Source: Notospermus geniculatus
Taxonomy: Eukaryota; Nemertea; Pilidiophora; Heteronemertea; Lineidae
Length of the DNA stretch: 64,000 bases
Direction of reading: 5' to 3'
NCBI GenBank assembly: GCA_002633025.1
Contig: NMRB01000163.1
Span: 528,507-592,506 of the forward strand
Positions 59,680 through 64,000 of this stretch are shown here, piece after piece. Made by a program: the position numbers and the translations under genes. Position 1 is the first letter of the stretch, and every line of letters begins with the position of its first letter. The notes beneath the pieces were generated by a model. It had not been told where the DNA came from. It made no database searches and worked only from the letters and a program-made list of their open reading frames with translations.

Positions 59680-59953
59680 TGGTTCGGGTCTCCGACTAGC
59701 GGTCAGAGGGTCCCGGGTTCGAATCCCACTGGGCGTGAGACTTTGAGCAAGTCTCTTTGCCTTACTGGCCTCTCTCCACCCATGTGTATAAATGGGTACG
59801 GTAGGAAATGCTCATATTGCAGCACTGAATGAGCAGCTCATCTGAGTTCTCCTGAAAGGTTTCAGGATAGACTGGGGTAAAGTGTAAAGTCGGATGACAC
59901 CTCTACTGTACTGTTGTTGATATCAGAATATAAACCCAAACATTAACTTTAAA
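59680..59953 (+). repeat. tRNA-derived SINE, family A, copy 2
   Basis: Head GTGGTTCGGGTCTCCGACTA and GGGTTCGAATCCC; body GAGACTTTGAGCAAGTCTC, ATAAATGGGTACG, CTGAATGAGCAGCTCATCTG; tail ATTAACTTTAAA. It is about 88% like 20168-20462 and begins slightly later. Confidence 0.85.
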
Positions 59954-60804
59954 TTTTAGCAAAATGGGAAAATTTTGTTGCAAACTGCGACAAAATAACG
60001 GCAACTTTTTTAACCATGACTTTATTTACTGGAGCCTACACAGAGCTGCTGATGCAGAAAAAGATATACGGAGAGTTAAGCATCAGTGATCCAATCTTTG
60101 GTTGGTATCAACGCATTAAGCAACATTTTGTATCTGCTCCCGACTAGAACTTGCCAAAAAAGTCTCCCACGACTGACACAGAGATGACATCAACGTGAAT
60201 GGTTCAACGCTCAAACCAGTTCATGTACCATCCGGTCCATTGCTGGTGCGTCTGCTTGACTACTCGCCATCGATCGAGCTCCGATGTCACCAGGTGGTTG
60301 TTACAACTCTACCCATCTATCTGACTAGCGAACCACGAGCGGATGAATCGGTAAAACGCGGTTGACGGCATCGGACTCGCCGCACTGACAATGCAGGAAG
60401 CCGTACGTAACCAGATTGCTTCGAGATACATCCTTCGTTTCTCGGGATTCCAACATTGTCATTGACAAGTTTGATGACGGAAGATTTCATCTGTTGCCAA
60501 GTTTTACACAATAGGCAAAGATTGATAGCGAAACAATTGCAAGAAGACTTCTCACAAACTTTCCATGTAACGGCAACTGATTTTTAATTTTTAATTTTTC
60601 CATCGCTTTGTTAAGTTTCCAGTTATGTTCGTTCGCAACACTTGTTGGGTTTGTTGAACCGAACTGATGGAAGTGACATTTCCTGGTATGTGTTCACAAA
60701 AATTTACTTCACACACTTCACCAGTTGGGTTGGCATTTGCTGATTTTCAACCCTGGCCGCAGGGCTCCCTGCTTTCGCCGATCAAGTTCTGCCATTGAAA
60801 GTAA

Positions 60805-61222
60805 CGCCGAATCGGTTAATGTCGTCCTGGGTATAACATAAATATACAGGTTCAATGTCGTCGTACAAAACTATACCCTGGGTATAGTTCGATCTACAAA
60901 AGTATACCCAGGATTGGATACAGCACCTGAAGACGAGATTGTTCTCGCAAATGTCACATGACCACAAGCATGACAAGTCGAAAAACATGTTTTCAATTCA
61001 CGCATTTGTCACGAACATGCCACACAGGTATTCGACAGAAGTACCAATTGCGCGCGGTCCTGTTGATCACGCGAGATCCGTTCCTAACTCGTAACTAGGT
61101 TCAAAACTACGGTACTGGGTATACATTTGTAGATCGAACCATACCCAGGGTATAGTTTTGTGGACGACATTGAACCTGGGTGTATTTCGGTTATTCCCAG
61201 GACGACAATAACCGATTCGGCG
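60805..61222. mobile_element. long foldback element (CGCCGAATCGGTTA ends)
   Basis: Outer arms CGCCGAATCGGTTAATGTCG and CGACAATAACCGATTCGGCG, continuing through AACTATACCCTGGGTATAG and GAACCATACCCAGGGTATAG. Total about 418 bp with a loop of about 180 bp. AAGTA lies at both sides within a few bases. Confidence 0.85.
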
Positions 61223-61918
61223 AAAGTACATGTAAACTGTGGACCAAACATATCAGAATTGCTTGAATCCCGTAAGGCACTGCCATATCACAGTCGCTGT
61301 CCATTTACCAGCAAACTGTACCAGCAAGTCCTACTCACTTCAAGTCAACAGAAAAGTGTTAAAAGCAATTATTTCGAATTCTTCCCGCGGTATCTCCATG
61401 TCGTACTAGCAAACCACTTGAAGTGAACTAACATCAAGTCTGTGAGAAACCGACTCCAAGCCCCAGCTGTCGGCAGCAGAAATTATTCGGTTGATTTCGC
61501 TAATTTAGGCTAACTCGGGAGAAAAAAATCATTAGCATATTGTCTGGGAAATTAGCATCACCCCTTGGGGGACTGGATTTGATGCAACGGTGTATCGGCA
61601 ATTACATTTGTTAACCTCCCCATCTTTATGCCCTATAGTAGACATTCTTGCAAGAGGGTTGTCAATGCAATTTCTAAGAACGCATTTGTTTCAGCAGCAC
61701 TGCATGTGCATGTCACGGAGTAGAGGATATAAGGTATTGAAAGCGGCCCTATGTAGTATAATCTGGCTCTAGATGAAATTGTCCGGTACAAATTGTTCAA
61801 CGTGTCCTGGTAACTGGAAAATCGTCTGGGCATCCGTTGTCCCGGTGTAACATTTTTCAGTGTGGCCATTTTTCTGTGTGACTCCATTGTTTGGAACACA
61901 CTTGGAAATAGACTCACT

Positions 61919-62204
61919 GGGTGTATTCGAATCCTTGTTCTTGACAACACTCGTGCTGACCCAGTTCATGTAGATGTTGACCCAGCTCGAGAACGGCAGT
62001 CTCAAATGCTAAGAACGCAACCCGAGTCGGACCAAGAACGTGTTCTTCTCAACCCTTCGCTGAGTGGGGAGTGAGAAGAACATGTTCTTGGCCTGACTCC
62101 GGTTGCGTTCTCAGCATTCAATCCTGCCGTTCACGAGTTGAGTCAACAACTACATGAACTAGGCCAGCACAAGTGTGGTCAAGAACGAGGATTCGAATAC
62201 AGCC
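61919..62204. mobile_element. GGGCGTATTCGAATCC MITE, copy 2
   Basis: Ends GGGTGTATTCGAATCC and GGATTCGAATACAGCC; about 80% like 36651-36938 throughout, including CCAAGAACGTGTTCTTCTCA. Confidence 0.85.
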
Positions 62205-62647
62205 ACCGTTTCTCTGTGTGCCGCTCACTCTAACGCAGTAATCCAGCTGGAAAGGTCTTCCTAGTCCACTGAACTGCATTCAGCATCTTCCTCAAAGGCA
62301 TCCATCTTATATCTACTTCTAGAGCCCGAGGCAGGTCCTCACCAAAAAGCATGTTTACAACCCACCTTCTTTGACCTTTCAACAGCCTCTTCTAATGCCA
62401 AGCTCTGATCAAACAATGCCCATTAATGATTTTTCTCCGCCCTGAAGTTTGAGGAAGAGATCACATCCATCTTAAGATGTACCCTCAAAGATGTCGAGGG
62501 CAGGTTTAGCTTTTGTTAATTGACCCTAGGATTGTCAGGCTGACTAGACAAGAATCACTCAGAATGATGGTCCTCAACATTCGCAGTGGGAAGTTGCAGT
62601 ACAATAAGGTAACATGTGGGTGATTGAACAAGCCCTATTTCTGATCA

Positions 62648-62799
62648 GGGGACATATTCACAAACGCCACGCAAAATTAGCGGGCACGCAAAGTCCTCGC
62701 AAGCATTCAAAGTTGCTCATGCACACGACGATTTTCAAAGGATGCGAGGTGACTGCGTGCCCACTATTAACTTTGCGAAGCGTTTATGAATATGGCCCC
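62648..62799. mobile_element. GGGGACATATTCACAAACGC MITE
   Basis: The ends GGGGACATATTCACAAACGC and GCGTTTATGAATATGGCCCC are inverted over 152 bp; arms CACGCAAA and TTTGCGAAGCG. It belongs with the GGGCC(G)TATTC-ended families by its ends. Confidence 0.8.
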
Positions 62800-62846
62800 T
62801 GGCCAACTAGGGCATACCCTGACTTCTGTGCAGTAGGCCAACGTTG

Positions 62847-63108
62847 CACAATTGACCTACCTTCCGCAACGCGTACCATCCACATACCACATGTAGCGTC
62901 ATGCGCGTACCGTCCTCGTACCTTCCGCGGGTGTCGCGCAGCACCTTGGAAGGCACGCAGTGAAGACGTAATGTCATTCGCACGGAGGTCATGTGGAAAA
63001 GATGCGTGACGTGCCCGTACCATACGCAGTGAAGTGGAAAGTACCTTCCGCAGTGACGTAGGCGGAAGGTATCCGGATGAGGGTAGGTCAATTGTGCTCC
63101 GTACTGTT
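62847..63108. mobile_element. CAATTGACCTACC/GGTAGGTCAATTG repeat, copy 2
   Basis: The ends ACAATTGACCTACCTTCCGC and GGTAGGTCAATTGTGCTCCG are inverted. Interior GAAGGCACGCAGTGAAGACG is shared with 54060-54330. The surrounding word GCATACCCTGACTTCTGT occurs at 62813 and again at 63136, so the element sits within a duplicated context. Confidence 0.75.
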
Positions 63109-63659
63109 GAGCCATGCATGGGCTATCAGGGCAGAGCATACCCTGACTTCTGTCGTGTCCACTCCAAACATAATCCATTCATTCATGTGGTGACATTTGC
63201 ATGTGCCCAGTTCCTTCCCGACTCCTGTGTCTCGTAATTATATACTGCACCATATGAAACTTTCATTTAACACCTCAACCCTACCTACATTCCTAGGGCA
63301 GGGTTATACTAATTACGAGAGCACTATGACATATACAGCCATGGCAACAAAAGCTGTACCACACACGATATCCCGCCTCTATCACATTCAATACCTCTAA
63401 GCCATACGATAGCTGCAACTTGGTACAACAGCCATCAAACCTATACAATTCAGAAGGTCTACCTCCAGGTAATCAGAGCACAATGATGCCTTTATTTCTC
63501 ATATATCAGCGTAGGCTGACGACTGTAAGAAGCCACAGAAAGTTTTCCCACATTTCACAACTGTTTTTATCGGCTGAACTTCTTTCCTTTTGGGAAGCTG
63601 TTGAAGATATTCCAACGGCAGTCAAAGAGGCAAAGCTGGCGACTTCTGCATTCGTAAAG

Positions 63660-64000
63660 CCAGCAGTACACCGGGGGATATCGCAAGCGATCTACCGGTC
63701 ATCGCCACCGATCTTGCAGCCACCGCACACTAGGCGATATTGTTACTGGTATTGTTTGATGGGGTGAGCATCCTGAAGATTCCATGCATCGCTGTCCAGT
63801 GCACACCTGACTCAACAGCCACGTTTGCTCGGTGGTGAGCGGATCGCTGGCGCAGCCACCACACACTAGGCGATATTGTTTTTGGTACTGTTTGATAGTG
63901 GGTGAGCATCCTGAAGACAAGATTCCATGTATCGCTGCCCAGCGCACACCTCGCTCAACAGCCGAGTTTGCTTGGTGGCGAACGGATCGCTGGCGGTATC
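63660..64000. repeat. AGGCGATATTG repeat, tandem at the window end
   Basis: Two units of about 160-175 bp with CCGCACACTAGGCGATATTG, GGTGAGCATCCTGAAGA and GATTCCATGTATCGCTGCCC. The array runs off the window. Related to 40598-40795 and 31593-32240. Confidence 0.8.

Larger units (their letters stand above)
56239..64000 (-). other. liprin-alpha intron upstream of window exon 1 (partial)
   Basis: Conserved liprin N-terminal coding sequence was sought here on the minus strand and not found, so this 7.8 kb is read as intron continuing past the window. Listed repeats occupy parts. I see nothing recognisable in 56240-57490, 58130-59670, 59960-60800, 61225-61915 or 62205-62640. A simple repeat of AACA/AACG units is at 58918-58953. 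Confidence 0.65.

Noticed and set aside
56239-64000. First coding exon of liprin-alpha in the right-hand part of the window
   Set aside because: No minus-strand frame there resembles the conserved N-terminus that precedes EFANLTKEL, so it is taken to lie beyond 64000.

Overview
The window is animal nuclear DNA. It has no operons, no ribosome binding sites and no long open frames, and it shows spliced exons with GT-AG borders, large introns and dense interspersed repeats. The frequent ACATGTA/TAGGCCTA words, the many miniature inverted-repeat elements (MITEs), the intronic minisatellites and the signs of high allelic divergence fit a marine invertebrate such as an echinoderm, hemichordate, lancelet or mollusc. 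I cannot fix the species from the sequence alone.

One protein-coding gene is visible. It lies on the minus strand, enters from beyond base 64000 and leaves before base 1. Twelve exons between 56238 and 1468 join in frame into about 561 residues that match the N-terminal coiled-coil half of liprin-alpha (PPFIA; Drosophila Liprin-alpha, C. elegans SYD-2), the active-zone scaffold. In transcription order the exons are 56137-56238, 49095-49259, 28225-28299, 21643-21768, 16054-16275, 14418-14564, 13400-13534, 8269-8352, 7539-7733, 7099-7172, 5516-5651 and 1468-1691. The first exon(s) (>64000) and the C-terminal SAM-domain exons (<1) are outside. No nested gene, transposase, reverse transcriptase or structural RNA gene was recognised; the other open frames are short and mostly fall in repeats.

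The rest is intron. It holds: (1) MITE families with recognisable target duplications: TTAA/TAAA-flanked (piggyBac-like), GGGCCGTAT-ended with 3-bp duplications, TA-flanked (Tc1/mariner-like) and CAG-ended hAT-like; (2) nested insertions, several of which can be proved by an empty copy elsewhere in the window; (3) minisatellites, one filling almost the whole intron 13535-14417; (4) two tRNA-derived SINE families; (5) long composite repeats with a CGCCACCTGG or CCCCCTAGTGG motif and a GACGG-rich end; (6) large foldback elements.

At the left edge the last exon appears twice (915-1107 and 1468-1691), identical in coding sequence, diverged in the neighbouring intron and broken at a single N. This is best read as two alleles joined head to tail by the assembler, and it also reveals a MITE present on one allele and absent from the other. 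I found no convincing new multi-gene system. The most useful signals are the splice-site oddities in the liprin gene, a speculative internal first exon at 17363-17428, and the fossil record of nested elements.
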